Part shown: piece by piece, positions 1 through 7,726 of the stretch
Layout: each line of letters starts with the position of its first letter
How positions within the stretch are numbered: position 1 is the stretch's first letter
Origin: an uncultured Planctomycetaceae bacterium
GTDB taxonomy: Bacteria; Planctomycetota; Planctomycetia; Gemmatales; Gemmataceae
Reading direction: 5' to 3'
DNA: 48,138 nt
NCBI GenBank assembly: GCA_937888715.1
Contig: CALARU010000320.1
Coordinates: 1-48,138 of the forward strand
The notes under the pieces: model-generated
Seen by the model: the letters and a program-made list of their open reading frames with translations, nothing else
The model's database searches: none
Told to the model about the DNA's origin: nothing
Position numbers and translations under genes: made by a program

Positions 1-216
1 CAAAACGGAAATGGTGCCGGGAACAATAACACTAATAGTCCAGGGTCCGGTAACAGCAACCAAAACGGCAATGGTACCGGAAACATTAACCCAAATAGTC
101 CAGGGTCCGGTAACAGCAACCAAAACGGCAATGGTGCCGGTAACATTAACCCTAATAGTCCAGGGTCCGGTAACAGCAACCAAAACGGCAATGGTACCGG
201 TAACATTAACCCTAAT
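1..216. repeat. 60-bp tandem repeat, about 3.6 copies
   Basis: Units begin at 1, 61, 121 and 181 (the last is partial, about 36 bp), each opening with caaaacggcaatggt or a near copy. Copies differ at only a few bases, for example a ggtacc/ggtgcc alternation. The unit is 20 codons, so copy-number change keeps the reading frame. In frame 1 it encodes a repeated Q-N-G-N-G-x-G-N-x-N-x-N-S-P-G-S-G-N-S-N unit. The array probably continues upstream of the window. Confidence 0.95.
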
Positions 217-1227
217 ATGACAAGTAATTCAAATGATAAAAATGAAAACCAAACAAATAGAAACAATCAAACTATAGGAAACCCAAATAAATCCACCACT
301 GATCTAAATCAAAACCATAACAATCAAAATGATCCAGCAGGGGCAACTAATGGTAATACTAAATCAATAAATAAAAGAAGTGATTCTTCTGGAAATGGAA
401 ACACAAGTAATTCTGCAAATAATGGTGCAGGAGGGGTTTCTGGTAAAAAAGGGCCCTATTCTGTTGCAACAACACCAAACTCATATTCCGATGGCAATTC
501 AAATGATAAAAAAGGGACAGGTGCAGAATCTTCGGGTGAAGAAAAAAAACAATCAAATATTGATAATTCAGATGGAAGCCCCGGCCAAAAGGGAAATGAA
601 CCAAATTCAACTACTAAAAAAGAAAGCTCTAAAAGTGCTAATGGTTCAAATGGACAAGATTCTCAACCAACAAGCCAGGATCAAAATCCTAGTATCTCAA
701 TTTCCCTCAATAGCAAAAAAAATGACCCAAATGTAACAAACAAACAAAGTCCGCCAAGAACGACTTACAACCGAGAAGATGAATCTCAAAGCAACAGTGA
801 GGCGAAAGATCCTACAGCAAGAATAGCAGCTCCATTACCTGAATTAGGGCCTAGAAAAAGCTCCACTCCTGCCCCATTAAGAGCTGCAAGATTATTTGCA
901 GACAGAGATTGGATCATTTATGTGGAATGTAAATTTGAAGAAATATTAGTTCACCCTAATCGCTTGGTCATTCCAACAAGTTTATTAGCTTCCGAAGAAG
1001 GCGTTAAAAGATTTATGCAAGAAATCGAAAAAATGATTACAAGAAAACAATCAACCGTACGGGTAGGCGAACCGCCTTACCGACCCGAAGTACGATTCTT
1101 AGTCTGGCCTGATGGATTGAAACCGTATCACTTGTCTTATCCAGCATTGCAATTGGCAGGAATAAAACAAAAAAGACAAAACTTAGATTCTGAAGATAGT
1201 ATCAAAGAAATAATTCAAGGAAGATAA
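1..1227 (+). CDS. Asn/Gly-rich tandem-repeat protein, 5' end cut by window
   Basis: The frame is open from base 1, so this is the 3' part of a longer gene; at least 408 residues are visible. Residues 1-72 are 3.6 copies of a 20-residue Asn/Gly/Ser/Pro unit. Residues about 73-290 are low-complexity, rich in Asn, Ser, Lys and Gln, and look disordered. The last 110 residues (from about DRDWIIYVECKFEEILVHP) are an ordered domain of mixed strands and helices ending in Arg. No known enzyme motif is visible. The stop lies 9 bp before the next gene, which encodes a membrane-anchored protein, so the two are probably one operon. From memory of planctomycete genomes, such pairs often follow a MotA/TolQ/ExbB-type gene, which would lie outside this window. 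The function is unknown. An internal ATG at 217 is an alternative start only if the repeats are not translated, which the unbroken frame argues against. Confidence 0.75.
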   Translation, partial: QNGNGAGNNNTNSPGSGNSNQNGNGTGNINPNSPGSGNSNQNGNGAGNINPNSPGSGNSNQNGNGTGNINPNMTSNSNDKNENQTNRNNQTIGNPNKSTTDLNQNHNNQNDPAGATNGNTKSINKRSDSSGNGNTSNSANNGAGGVSGKKGPYSVATTPNSYSDGNSNDKKGTGAESSGEEKKQSNIDNSDGSPGQKGNEPNSTTKKESSKSANGSNGQDSQPTSQDQNPSISISLNSKKNDPNVTNKQSPPRTTYNREDESQSNSEAKDPTARIAAPLPELGPRKSSTPAPLRAARLFADRDWIIYVECKFEEILVHPNRLVIPTSLLASEEGVKRFMQEIEKMITRKQSTVRVGEPPYRPEVRFLVWPDGLKPYHLSYPALQLAGIKQKRQNLDSEDSIKEIIQGR

Positions 1228-1236
1228 TTTTAAGCC

Positions 1237-2310
1237 ATGCGTAGAAGAAGAAGACCAGATAAAGAAATACATTTTAGCTTCGATTCCTTTTTGGATGTGG
1301 TCGCTAATGTTGTTGGTATCATCATAAAACTGATTTTAGTAGCATGGGTTGGAGCTAGAACATACAAAGGTTTTGAAATCCCAGAATCGTTTACACCAAA
1401 CACAGTAAATGTTGCCGAAAACAAATTAGTAGATGTTTCAGATCCTCTCACGCAGAGCATTATTGAAAAAAACAAGAATAAAGCAAATTTTGAAGCAATA
1501 CTTACAAGCAAAAAGAATGATCTTAACGAACAAGTAAAAGAAAAAGGCGGGATGCAACAAAAAGTATATGAATTAAATAGCAGTTTAAAGGCGATCCTTG
1601 ATCAAGAAAAAGCATTAAACACACTTATAAAACAATCATCTGAAATCAACAAAAACAGCCCAATAAATATGGTTACAATAAAAGCAAAATCCGACCAATT
1701 AAAGGAAGAAATTGAAACACTTAAAAAAACCAAAGGAAAAAAAAACGAACTTAAATATAAAACTCCTGTAAGCAGAACTTTACAATCAGAGGAGATGATT
1801 TTTGAATGTAAAAACGGACGCATCACTCCTGTAGACATTGGTGCAATGCTTGAAGAAGTTTCAGGGCAAATGCAAAGTTTAGGTGAAAATCTACGAAAAC
1901 AGTGGGAACTCGAAGAAGTCTCACAAACTTATGGTGCATTCAAAATAAAATACACAGTTGAACGAGAAAGAAGCGCATTAGACATAGCATCTTCTAATAC
2001 TATTCCAGATGAACGATCTAATTTCAGATTTTCATTGACCGGTTGGGTATTAGAATCGCTTGATCCAGAACGGGGAGAAACATTGGAACAAGCACTTAAT
2101 CCAAATTCTGAATTTATGAAAATAATAGGCAGCCTTGATACAAATCAAACTGCAGTAACTTTTTGCGTTTATCCTGATAGCTTTACTATCTATCGAAGGA
2201 TGCGCGATTTACTTCACGAAAAAAATATAGTCGTAGCTGGAAGACCACTTAATTTTGATGCCCCAATTGCAATGTCTGTAAAAAAAGGTACTGCATCCAG
2301 GGGGCAATAA
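1237..2310 (+). CDS. membrane-anchored coiled-coil protein with five-Arg N-terminus
   Basis: This is a 357-residue protein. It opens with MRRRRRPDKEIHFSFDSF, followed by a hydrophobic segment (about residues 22-42, DVVANVVGIIIKLILVAWVG) that is probably one membrane span. The arginine-rich start would keep the N-terminus in the cytoplasm. Residues about 65-190 are Lys/Glu/Gln-rich and predicted coiled coil. The C-terminal 150 residues form an ordered domain of unknown fold. The layout (short basic N-terminus, single span, periplasmic tail) recalls ExbD/TolR, but I see no clear ExbD signature. I recall this N-terminus as conserved in planctomycetes, close to ExbB/TolQ-like genes. It follows the repeat protein by 9 bp and is probably co-transcribed with it. 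It converges with the phosphofructokinase gene with a 4-bp gap. Confidence 0.8.
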   Translation: MRRRRRPDKEIHFSFDSFLDVVANVVGIIIKLILVAWVGARTYKGFEIPESFTPNTVNVAENKLVDVSDPLTQSIIEKNKNKANFEAILTSKKNDLNEQVKEKGGMQQKVYELNSSLKAILDQEKALNTLIKQSSEINKNSPINMVTIKAKSDQLKEEIETLKKTKGKKNELKYKTPVSRTLQSEEMIFECKNGRITPVDIGAMLEEVSGQMQSLGENLRKQWELEEVSQTYGAFKIKYTVERERSALDIASSNTIPDERSNFRFSLTGWVLESLDPERGETLEQALNPNSEFMKIIGSLDTNQTAVTFCVYPDSFTIYRRMRDLLHEKNIVVAGRPLNFDAPIAMSVKKGTASRGQ

Positions 2311-2314
2311 AAAT

Positions 2315-3607
2315 CTAAAGCCCCACAAGATAACTAAATCTCTTTTTAAATTGTTCAGAGGTCCAATTTAAACTTTTTGCAAGCGCATCCAGTTTAATTG
2401 GGTCTTGGATATCAGATTTATCAAGCATTATCATATAACGTCTTGCACATTCAAACCCTTCGCTTTTAACATCAACGATTCGAGTTTGCATTCTTCGAGT
2501 TATTGGATTTATAATATTTTCAAAGGGTATTGGTTGGAGCTTGCCACCAATAAAAGAAATAACCGCTCCGTATTTTGAACACTCTGTAGATTTCAGGAAT
2601 TTAACTGCGCCATAACCTAGATCACGCGTATATTCAGCATCAAAAGGAATAGGGTCGGCACAACGAAGTTCATAGCCTAAATCTTTATCAATAACAGTCA
2701 GGCTGATGCCTAATTCTTCAAGCTTAGCAGCAAGATGATCTTTAACCATTCTTCCAAACTCAATTTCACCCAAGCGTAAATGGCCATGAGGATCACGTTC
2801 AACTTTCCCGTAGCGGCCCAATTCATTAGCATTCAAATTTGATAAACCTTTTTCCCCAATTTTTTCCAATAGCCCTTCAGCAAGCACAGCAACACCATAA
2901 TTAGAACCGTTTTTGCGCCTTTTTATAATTGAACCAAGAAGAATATCAACCACTTCATCCATCGAAACATCTCTATCTTGAAATTCTTCAGGAATAATAG
3001 TCAGGGTAGCTGCAGCAGCTTTACCAATCCCGAGGGCCAAATGCCCAGCAGCCCGACCCATGCTAATAACCAAATACCAGCGTGAAGTAGTTTTTGCATC
3101 TTCACAAAGACTGCGAACGATCTTGACTCCGTAATGCCTTGCGGTTTCAAAACCAAAGGTTGGAGTCGAAGGGGGCAAAGGTAAATCATTATCAATAGTT
3201 TTCGGAACATGAGCGACATTAATTGCGCCCGCAGCCTTAAGATAAACTTGACTTGCAGAAAAAGCAGTGTCATCACCGCCAATAGTTACTAATTTAGTTA
3301 TTCCAAGAGTTTTAAGGGCTTCAAGAACTTGCTTCATATCTGCATCATTTTTTGCAGGATTAGTCCGCGAAGTACCTAAGATTGATCCGCCTTTAAGATG
3401 AATGCCCTTAACATCTTCAATTGTAAGTTTTTTTACATTGCTAACGCTACCTTTAACTAAATGCTTAAACCCATCAATAAAACCAAAAACTTCCATGCCA
3501 TTAACAATGGCTTCGATAGTAACGGCACTAATAACCCCGTTAATCCCAGGAGCTGGGCCCCCTCCAACAATAATGCCAAGTTTTCCAGTAGGTTTTGCAA
3601 TGTCCAT
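2315..3607 (-). CDS. 6-phosphofructokinase, probably pyrophosphate-dependent
   Basis: PfkA-family enzyme converting fructose 6-phosphate to fructose 1,6-bisphosphate, 430 residues. The N-terminus carries the Gly-rich phosphoryl-donor loop (GIIVGGGPAPGING), then GGDDTAFSA and PKTIDNDLPLP, with the catalytic TIDND motif. In this family a Gly at the second residue after GGD and before TIDND goes with ATP use, while Asp and Lys there go with pyrophosphate use; this protein has GGDD and PKTIDND, so a PPi donor is the better inference. The open frame extends 18 codons further to a TTG at 3661, but that extension is hydrophobic and unlike the family. The ATG at 3607 puts GKLGIIVGGG close to the N-terminus and has a GGGA sequence about 9 nt upstream. 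No other glycolytic gene is adjacent. Confidence 0.9.
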   Translation of the reverse strand: MDIAKPTGKLGIIVGGGPAPGINGVISAVTIEAIVNGMEVFGFIDGFKHLVKGSVSNVKKLTIEDVKGIHLKGGSILGTSRTNPAKNDADMKQVLEALKTLGITKLVTIGGDDTAFSASQVYLKAAGAINVAHVPKTIDNDLPLPPSTPTFGFETARHYGVKIVRSLCEDAKTTSRWYLVISMGRAAGHLALGIGKAAAATLTIIPEEFQDRDVSMDEVVDILLGSIIKRRKNGSNYGVAVLAEGLLEKIGEKGLSNLNANELGRYGKVERDPHGHLRLGEIEFGRMVKDHLAAKLEELGISLTVIDKDLGYELRCADPIPFDAEYTRDLGYGAVKFLKSTECSKYGAVISFIGGKLQPIPFENIINPITRRMQTRIVDVKSEGFECARRYMIMLDKSDIQDPIKLDALAKSLNWTSEQFKKRFSYLVGL

Positions 3608-3742
3608 AAGAATTTCCCAGACCAATAATAAAATAAAAAGATTGACGAAACGAGACACCAAATACTTTATTAATTTAGAATTACTATCAGGTTTTGACTA
3701 CGGTTCAAACTTAGAAAAAACAATGAATCTTAAGATAAATTG

Positions 3743-5548
3743 TTAAGCAGCAATCTTTTTTGGTCGTGGCGCACAACTAAACAGGTTAAAGATTTCTTCC
3801 TCATTTAAGCCTAACGAAGAAGGCAAACCACTATGATCAATAATATCTGAGAATAATTTCCGTTTGGCATCCAACACTTCTGCGATTCTTTCTTCAATAG
3901 TTTTTTGAGAAATGAACCTCTTTACAAAAACAGTAGACTTTTGCCCCAAACGATGCGCCCGATTAATGGCTTGATCTTCAATTGCAGGGTTCCACCATCG
4001 ATCAAAAAGAAATACATAATTGGTAAACTGTAAATTAAGCCCAACGCTACCAGTGCCATAACTCATTAAAATGACATGTGCTTTAGGATCTTTTTTAAAT
4101 TGATCAAGAACCCCCTGCCTTTGCTGAGAGGGGATTTTTCCATGATACATTAACGGATTATAATCTTTTAATTGGTCCGCAAGTTCCTCAAGAGGCTTAA
4201 CCCATTGCGAAAAAACAATCGCTTTACTATTGGTAGCTTGAACTTCCTCCATATCGGCCAACAATTGTTCAGCTTTAGAACTTGCACCTGTTCTAGGATC
4301 AAAATTACAAATCTGCTTTAAACGCATAACCAACTCAAAAACATGCTGGACAGTAACTGTATCGCCTAATTTATTTAAATGAACAACACCCTCTTTTTCA
4401 GCAAGATCATACGCCTGCCTTTGAGCAGGAGTAAGCTCAAGGAAAACATCCTGAATAATTTTCGCAGGCATATCAGGCGCAGCTTCCTCTTTAGTCCTTC
4501 GGATAATACTTTCAGAAGTCAAACTTGCTAACATTTTCGGAGGGGTATCTTTGGGAACCCTACCCGGATCTACAAAATCAAAAATATGAATTAGATCGTC
4601 ATGACGGTTTTCGATGGGAGTCCCAGTCATAGCCCAACTACGCTCTCGCTGTACGGAACAAACAGCCTGTGCTGTCTTAGATCCCTTGGTTTTAATTCTT
4701 TGGGCTTCGTCAATCACCATCAAATCGTAAAAATTATTTCCTGCAACCCCTTCAAGAACATCCCGGGTCAACAACTCATAATTAACCAACTTTACAGCAG
4801 TATTAGAAACATTCCAAGACACTTTCCGTTCCTCTGTATTGCCACAAATGACCTCTACAGGTAAATCTGAAGCCCAAAGCTTTAATTCGCGAGTCCAATT
4901 GATAACCAACGGTTTAGGGCAAACAATCAATACATTTTTTAATAACCCGGAACGAAATAACAGCCTAATCGAAATTATAACTTGTATCGTTTTTCCTAAT
5001 CCCATTTCATCAGCGATCAATGCTGATTTTCTTGGCATTAAAAAAGCAATCCCTTTAATCTGATAAGGAAATGGTTTGAAAGGAAGACTAACTTCTTTAC
5101 CTATAAACACCTCTTCGATCGGAGGTTGCAGCAAATACATCAATCGTTCTTTAAACTGAAACATATCCTTTAATGGTTTTACCCTAGTGAGGTCTTTTTC
5201 AAGAATTATTTCTACATGATCAGAAGGCTCTGATTCTAATTTTTTAATATCAGAATTTAGCTCTGCCAATGATTTAGGATCAATATAATTTGCAATACCT
5301 TCTTGCGGTGTAGGGAATTTCCAGCATTCGGTGCTAACCTTGGGTTCAAGATCGGGCAATATCTTAACCCAAGGTAAATTATTAAGAAGTGGAAAGGATC
5401 TTAAATTTAAAACGCCATTTTTAGGTAAGATTTCAACGTTATTAACGGTTATTGGTAAATCCAAACGGAATGTATTTAGCAAAGGCTCCAGAAACTCTTT
5501 TTGGTTATCTTCTCCGCACGCAATATTTGCTAAAAGGTGCGGATTCAT
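3743..5548 (-). CDS. SNF2-family DEAD/DEAH-box helicase
   Basis: This is a 601-residue ATP-dependent DNA translocase of the SNF2/RapA type. Residues about 1-150 are a poorly conserved N-terminal part. The ATPase core begins at LPFKPFPYQIKGIAFL, with Walker A DEMGLGKTIQVI, Walker B DEAQ, and motif III MTGTPIENR. The second RecA lobe has IVFSQWVKPLEEL, then MSYGTGSVGLNL, and motif VI NRAHRLGQ. A DEAQ box is found in some bacterial SNF2 members. The longest frame starts at 5623, but the ATG at 5548 has a perfect AGGAGG five bases upstream and yields MNPHLLANIA, so I chose it. No restriction, nuclease or phage-defence partner lies next to it: the neighbours are a phosphofructokinase and a histidine kinase. 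A role in chromatin or transcription remodelling is possible but not shown. Confidence 0.92.
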   Translation of the reverse strand: MNPHLLANIACGEDNQKEFLEPLLNTFRLDLPITVNNVEILPKNGVLNLRSFPLLNNLPWVKILPDLEPKVSTECWKFPTPQEGIANYIDPKSLAELNSDIKKLESEPSDHVEIILEKDLTRVKPLKDMFQFKERLMYLLQPPIEEVFIGKEVSLPFKPFPYQIKGIAFLMPRKSALIADEMGLGKTIQVIISIRLLFRSGLLKNVLIVCPKPLVINWTRELKLWASDLPVEVICGNTEERKVSWNVSNTAVKLVNYELLTRDVLEGVAGNNFYDLMVIDEAQRIKTKGSKTAQAVCSVQRERSWAMTGTPIENRHDDLIHIFDFVDPGRVPKDTPPKMLASLTSESIIRRTKEEAAPDMPAKIIQDVFLELTPAQRQAYDLAEKEGVVHLNKLGDTVTVQHVFELVMRLKQICNFDPRTGASSKAEQLLADMEEVQATNSKAIVFSQWVKPLEELADQLKDYNPLMYHGKIPSQQRQGVLDQFKKDPKAHVILMSYGTGSVGLNLQFTNYVFLFDRWWNPAIEDQAINRAHRLGQKSTVFVKRFISQKTIEERIAEVLDAKRKLFSDIIDHSGLPSSLGLNEEEIFNLFSCAPRPKKIAA

Positions 5549-5553
5549 AAAAA

Positions 5554-5559
5554 CCTCCT
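5554..5559 (-). promoter_or_regulatory. Shine-Dalgarno site fixing the SNF2 start
   Basis: On the minus strand the sequence reads AGGAGG followed by five bases and ATG at 5548. This is the strongest ribosome binding site in the neighbourhood and places the start 25 codons inside the longest open frame. Confidence 0.8.
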
Positions 5560-5731
5560 GAGAAAAATACAACACTATCAAAACAATCGGATAGTTAAAA
5601 AAACCACTTGAGGAAGTAATCAAAAACCATTTGATTTATAAGTAAATCGGGTAGCAATGATGAAGGCTAGGCAAACAAAAAGGGTTCTAACTGCGAAAAT
5701 TAAAAAGCAACTTGTATAAATGGAAATTTAA

Positions 5732-7579
5732 CTAAGAAACGATCTTATTAATTTCAACGAAAAGAACTTTAATCAATTCTTCAATTTCTTTCTCGTTAAA
5801 AACTTTTTTGAGCGCACATTCGATTTTTTCGACAATTTGAGCCAACTGGGGATATCCATAAAACCCACTTGCACCCTTTAACTGATGAAGTTCTTTTTCG
5901 AGTGAATCAAAAGACTTAGCTTTATTGAAATCAATAATATTATTAATTTTAAACACGAGAGAATTAAAAAAATGCTGCTGCAAATTAAGATTGGAATCTG
6001 AACCAGTTTCTCCAATCCCATGCCCCTCAACTTTGATTTTCTCAGCAATAGGCAAATAACAAGCTAAAGCCTCCAACAATTTCTCGCGATCAATTGGCTT
6101 GGTTAAAAACAAATCAAAACCGGCTTCTAAGCATTCCATCTCATCCTGCTTTGTAGCATTGGCAGTCAAAGCAAAAATCGGGATTTTATTACCGGAATTT
6201 CGAATGATTTTTGTAGTATCCATACCACCACCGTCAGGCATCTGCAAATCCATTAATATCAAATCAAAATCTGTTTGAGCTAATTCATGCAAAACTTTGG
6301 CCCCAGAAGAAACAGTGGTAACATCCAAGCCTTCTTTTTCTAAAAGATAACGCAAATAAACTTGAATATCTTCGCTATCTTCAGCAAGTAAAATAGAGGC
6401 AGTTGATGGTAGCGATAAGGTACTAGTGATGGCATTTAAATCGCGAGAGTTTAATGTTCCAAGTTTTGCAGAATCAATTATTTTGTGCAAATCATGCGCA
6501 TCAACCGGAAGAAGCAAAGAAAAACACGACCCAGCTTTCAACTTGGTTAATACTTTTATAAATCCACCCAGTAATCGGGCAAGTCGGTTGGCAATAGTAA
6601 GACCTAGGCCGGTACCTTCAATGCGTGAAGAAAAGGCTTTTCCCGCCCTCACAAATGGATTAAATAAAGCTGCTATTTGTTTATCGTCCATCCCTGGCCC
6701 CTGGTCTTCAACAGAAAACACCAAGCAATCACCTGGAATTTCTTCAACACGATCCATCTTGATCCGCACTTTAATTTCGCCCTTTGAAGTGTATTTAATC
6801 GCATTCCCTAAAAGATTTACAAGAATCTGCCTAAGACGAGTTGGATCTGTATGAAACAGAACAGGTATATCCCCCTCAGGAATGGCAAGCAATTTAATAC
6901 CTTTTTTATTAGCTTGAAACCCAAGAGTTTCAAACACTTCGGAAATCGTATACCATGGAGAAACAGGGAGGATATCAATATCCATCCTGCCTGCTTCAAT
7001 CTTTGAAAAATCTAGAATATCTTTAACTAACTGAAGCAAGAAATCCCCACTACGAGACATCGCCCGAGACATCTTTTTTCTTTCGTCAGCGGAAAGTTCT
7101 AAATCTGCAAGCATATGAGCATAACCAACAATCGCCTGAATTGGTGCCCGAATTTCGTGGCTCATATTTGCCAAAAAGCCACTTTTTACACGACTTGCAT
7201 CTTCAGCAGCAAGTAAAAGGGAAACATTAGATTTGCTTGATTGATTTTGCAATTCAAATTCAATTCCAAAAATATCAAACCCTTTAACGCGTTGCAATTC
7301 ATCAAAAAAAGGTTGAAACCGCGCATGAACCCAAATCCAATTATGGTCTGGATTTCGAAGCCGAAACTCCATTGAAAAATGTTTTTTAAAAAATTTCGAA
7401 GAATCAATTGCATTCATAAGATCAGTTTTTTCATCTTCATGAATCTGATCTACCCACGATGCAGCATTGTGATCTAATATTTTAATTTCCCACTCTTTGT
7501 TAAAAGAAATCATTTCAAGATTAACGAAAATCTTCCAATAAAATGAAGGAAAATCAGGCTCTATTAGATTTTTAAACAT
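5732..7579 (-). CDS. cytoplasmic hybrid sensor histidine kinase (PAS-HisKA-HATPase-REC-HPt)
   Basis: A 615-residue multi-domain phosphorelay kinase with no membrane segment. Order: a PAS-like sensor (about 25-115), HisKA with the phospho-accepting His near residue 141 in NMSHEIRAP, and HATPase_c with the N box (LVNLLGNAIKYTSKG), G1 box (VEDQGPGMDD) and G2 box (GTGLGLTIANRLARLLGG). A receiver domain follows, with the phospho-Asp near residue 444 in LILMDLQMPDGGG, and a C-terminal HPt domain with His near residue 565 in LHQLKGASG. All three phosphotransfer residues are present, so the output should pass to a separate response regulator, which is not in this window. HisKA usually reads HEIRTP; here it is HEIRAP. 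The frame extends to a TTG at 7618, but the ATG at 7579 has a GGAA upstream and seems more likely. It appears to be a single-gene unit. Confidence 0.92.
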   Translation of the reverse strand: MFKNLIEPDFPSFYWKIFVNLEMISFNKEWEIKILDHNAASWVDQIHEDEKTDLMNAIDSSKFFKKHFSMEFRLRNPDHNWIWVHARFQPFFDELQRVKGFDIFGIEFELQNQSSKSNVSLLLAAEDASRVKSGFLANMSHEIRAPIQAIVGYAHMLADLELSADERKKMSRAMSRSGDFLLQLVKDILDFSKIEAGRMDIDILPVSPWYTISEVFETLGFQANKKGIKLLAIPEGDIPVLFHTDPTRLRQILVNLLGNAIKYTSKGEIKVRIKMDRVEEIPGDCLVFSVEDQGPGMDDKQIAALFNPFVRAGKAFSSRIEGTGLGLTIANRLARLLGGFIKVLTKLKAGSCFSLLLPVDAHDLHKIIDSAKLGTLNSRDLNAITSTLSLPSTASILLAEDSEDIQVYLRYLLEKEGLDVTTVSSGAKVLHELAQTDFDLILMDLQMPDGGGMDTTKIIRNSGNKIPIFALTANATKQDEMECLEAGFDLFLTKPIDREKLLEALACYLPIAEKIKVEGHGIGETGSDSNLNLQQHFFNSLVFKINNIIDFNKAKSFDSLEKELHQLKGASGFYGYPQLAQIVEKIECALKKVFNEKEIEELIKVLFVEINKIVS

Positions 7580-7726
7580 CAATATTCCGAACACAAGGCA
7601 AAGATTTTGTAAAAACAATAATTATAATTATACCAGTTAAATTTTCAAAGGTTTATTAGGAAAAGCAAACAAGAAAAGATATTATGGTTATAAGTTTCGA
7701 AACTTTATTATTCTTGGTGATAAAAA

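Noticed and set aside
1..216. CRISPR array
   Set aside because: The repeats are contiguous 60-bp units with no unique spacers and encode a regular 20-residue repeat.
11..220. Open frame of 69 codons across the 60-bp repeats in frame 2
   Set aside because: It is a shadow of the repeat: the frame 1 reading is open from base 1 and continues into the conserved downstream domain.
3743..5548. Phage-defence system built on the SNF2 helicase
   Set aside because: No nuclease, methylase, phospholipase D or other defence partner lies next to it; neighbours are metabolic and signalling genes.
6426..6854. 142-codon plus-strand frame inside the histidine kinase gene
   Set aside because: Antisense to conserved kinase motifs; composition is that of a shadow frame.
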